Shown here in pieces: positions 62,432-64,000 of a stretch of DNA of 64,000 bases (position 1 is the stretch's first letter; every line of letters starts with the position of its first letter). Source of the DNA: AWTP1-13 sp963775835 (lineage in GTDB: Bacteria > Pseudomonadota > Alphaproteobacteria > Rhizobiales > Hyphomicrobiaceae); NCBI GenBank assembly GCA_963775835.1, contig CAVZKV010000009.1:62001-126000 (forward strand). The letters run 5' to 3'. The translations under genes and the position numbers were made by a program. The notes below the pieces were generated by a model. That model had not been told where the DNA came from. It saw only the letters and a list, made by a program, of their open reading frames with translations, and did not search any database.

Positions 62432-63488
62432 CTAGGCCCGATCCGACGCGAGGACGCGCGCGAAGGCAACGGCGGCGGCCTCTATGTCGTCAACGGTGAC
62501 GTCAAGGTGTGTAACCGCACGGATCATGCCGCCATAGGAGGCGCCCATGCGCACGCCATTGTGCGCCAAGGCGGCGACGATCTCCTTCGGCTTGCGCCCG
62601 CTCGCACCCGGGTCGAAGAAGACGATGTTGCTTTCGACTTCTGGATTTCATGATGCGGATGCCAGAGAGACCGCCGATCATCTCCGCTAGGCGCCGGGCG
62701 TTGGCATGGTCTTCGGCCAACCGCTCGATGTTGTGCTCGAGGGCGTAAAGTCCTGCCGCTGCCAACACGCCGGACTGGCGCATCGCCCCACCCATGCGAT
62801 GCTTCCAGGCCCAGGCTGCCTCGATAAAGCTGCGTGAGCCGGCGAGCACGCCGCCGACCGGACAGCCGAGCCCTTTCGACAGGTCGAGCCAGACGCTGTC
62901 GCATGGGGCCGCCATCTGCTTTGCGCTTACGCCGCTCGCGACCTGGGCGTTGAGAAGGCGCGCGCCGTCCATGTGCACGCTGAGGCCATGCTCGCGGGCC
63001 GCGTGCGCAACGGCCACAATTGCCGCGAGCGGCCATACGGCGCCGCCGCCTCGATTGACGGTCTGCTCGAGCGCGAGCAGGCGCGAGCGCGGGCTGTGAC
63101 GGCCACCGGCGTCGCGCACGGCCGCCCTCACGTCGGCGGGGGTAAAAAGACCACGCTTGGTCACCAGCGGCCAGGTTTGCACGCCCGCAAAGCAGGAGCC
63201 TCCACCGGCCTCGGAGGTGAAGATGTGCGCAAGGTCGGCGGCCATAACCTCGTCGCCAGGCCGGCAGTGCACGAGCAAGGCGATTTGATTGCACATCGTA
63301 CCCGAGGGCAGCAATACCGCGGCCTCCTTGCCAAGCAGGTCGGCCACGCGGTCCTGCAGTGCATTCGTGGTCGGATCGGCGGCGCTTTGCTCGTCACCAA
63401 CCTCGGCGTGGGCCATGGCTTTGCGCATGCCCGCGGAGGGCCTTGTGGCGGTGTCGCTTGAGAGGTCGATCAGTCGGTTTGTGGCCAT
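62432..63488 (-). pseudogene. ltaE: Low-specificity L-threonine aldolase, frameshifted near the C-terminus
   Basis: The first ~283 residues are a normal fold-type I aldolase: DLSSDTATRPSAGMRKAMAH, ALQDRVADLLGKEAAVLLPS, and PLP Lys in VWLDLSKGLGCPVGGVLAGS. From about 62640 the proper C-terminus (EVESNIVFFDPGASGRKPKE, VRMGASYGGMIRAVTHLDVT, stop at 62432-62434) is in the next frame; read through, the frame gives Arg-rich junk ending at 62502. One surplus base in TCCAGAAG restores ~351 residues. The enzyme splits threonine to glycine and acetaldehyde. True mutation or sequencing error cannot be told apart. Confidence 0.85.
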
Positions 63489-63668
63489 GCGTTGCTCTCC
63501 TCGCCGATGGCCGCATGGAAGCCTGTCGGCGGCGCCAGGGCAAGGCGTCAGCGATGGTGGCGTGCGCGGCCGTTCGGCGCTTTATTGGCCGCTGGTCTCG
63601 GTCAGCCCAATTTGGGAAGATGCGCCGTCTGCCGGCACGGCGGGCGCCCCTCGACGGTGGCGGAGCGC

Positions 63669-63920
63669 ATGTACGATTGGCTGATCGTCGTCCTTGTCGG
63701 CCTCGCCGGCTATGCCGAGGCCCCTGGGTGGTTCATCCTCCTGGGCGCCTTCGGGCTCATGATCGAGGGCTGGTGGGGCAGGCTCGGCCTGTTGCGGCAT
63801 TCTCCGCGGGCCATCAGCACCAAAAAGACCGCCTATTTCGTGGTCGGAGCGATCAGCAATCTTGGTCTTGCCGCGCTGGGCTACCTCTTGGGCCACCTCG
63901 TGCGGGGTCTGACGCCCTAG
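63669..63920 (+). CDS. Small two-helix membrane protein, unknown function
   Basis: An 83-residue protein with two hydrophobic segments: WLIVVLVGLAGYAEAPGWFI with the following LLGAFGLMI, and YFVVGAISNLGLAALGYLLG, joined by a basic loop (RLGLLRHSPRAISTKKT). The ATG at 63669 has GGAG/GGTGG upstream; the frame runs on upstream without conserved features. It is divergent from ltaE and followed only by 80 bp before the window ends. I do not recognise the family. Confidence 0.65.
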   Translation: MYDWLIVVLVGLAGYAEAPGWFILLGAFGLMIEGWWGRLGLLRHSPRAISTKKTAYFVVGAISNLGLAALGYLLGHLVRGLTP

Positions 63921-64000
63921 CCATCGGGCGCACAAAAAAATGGCCCGCGAGTTGTTCCTACCGCGCAGGCCTAGTTTGCAAGAACGGGTACTCTTTCCAC

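Overview
The window is GC-rich chromosomal DNA with short intergenic gaps and operons on both strands. Several families point to an alphaproteobacterium of the Rhizobiales/Rhodospirillales type: a nadD-rsfS-rlmH cluster, a TIGR02186 membrane protein, DUF2852 and DUF6494 proteins, and many TRAP/ABC importers next to small catabolic gene sets. I cannot assign a genus. I see no rRNA, tRNA, CRISPR array, phage gene or transposase.

Layout. 1-4.9 kb (minus): an acyl-CoA ligase cut by the window edge, a crotonase, and an ECF sigma / anti-sigma / secreted subtilase operon. 5.2-10.7 kb (plus): a small secreted protein, a D-2-hydroxyacid dehydrogenase, a class III CoA-transferase, an acyl-CoA carboxylase carboxyltransferase and a TauD-type dioxygenase. 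10.8-18.4 kb: mtnA and apt (methylthioadenosine and adenine salvage), a VOC protein, a GMC oxidoreductase, a cytochrome P450 and a GlcD-like FAD oxidase. The oxidase is divergent from a complete TRAP transporter (18.7-21.9 kb). 22.5-23.3 kb: a tandem array of four very small exported peptides ending in a classic terminator. 23.3-26.5 kb: DUF6494, moaA, an EamA transporter and an HpcH/HpaI aldolase. 26.6-33.4 kb: a frameshifted GntR/FadR regulator with its own operator-promoter, then a CUT1 sugar ABC importer with two tandem Tat-exported binding proteins. 33.4-43.1 kb: a PCuAC-like protein lacking its copper ligands, then an epoxide hydrolase and a fatty-acyl-CoA oxidation operon (ligase, thiolase, two dehydrogenases, a LysE exporter) divergent from an SDR. 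43.9-53.6 kb: a complete peptide ABC importer facing an HyuA/HyuB (hydantoinase/5-oxoprolinase) pair. 53.9-59.8 kb: a coiled-coil protein, the TIGR02186 protein, nadD-rsfS-rlmH and a Cys/Met-type PLP enzyme. 59.7-62.3 kb: a divergent intradiol dioxygenase / HpaB-family monooxygenase pair. 62.4-64 kb: a frameshifted threonine aldolase and a small membrane protein.

The recurring theme is uptake plus oxidation of organic acids, acyl compounds, peptides and aromatics. The least ordinary parts are the micro-peptide array, the sigma/anti-sigma/subtilase module whose protease carries Asn at the catalytic Asp position and whose anti-sigma has a prodomain-like C-terminus, the ligand-less PCuAC protein, and strong hairpins placed just after substrate-binding-protein genes. 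Three genes carry net +1 (or -2) frameshifts at 26.87, 51.55 and 62.64 kb. They could be real lesions or residual sequencing errors; the sequence alone cannot decide.
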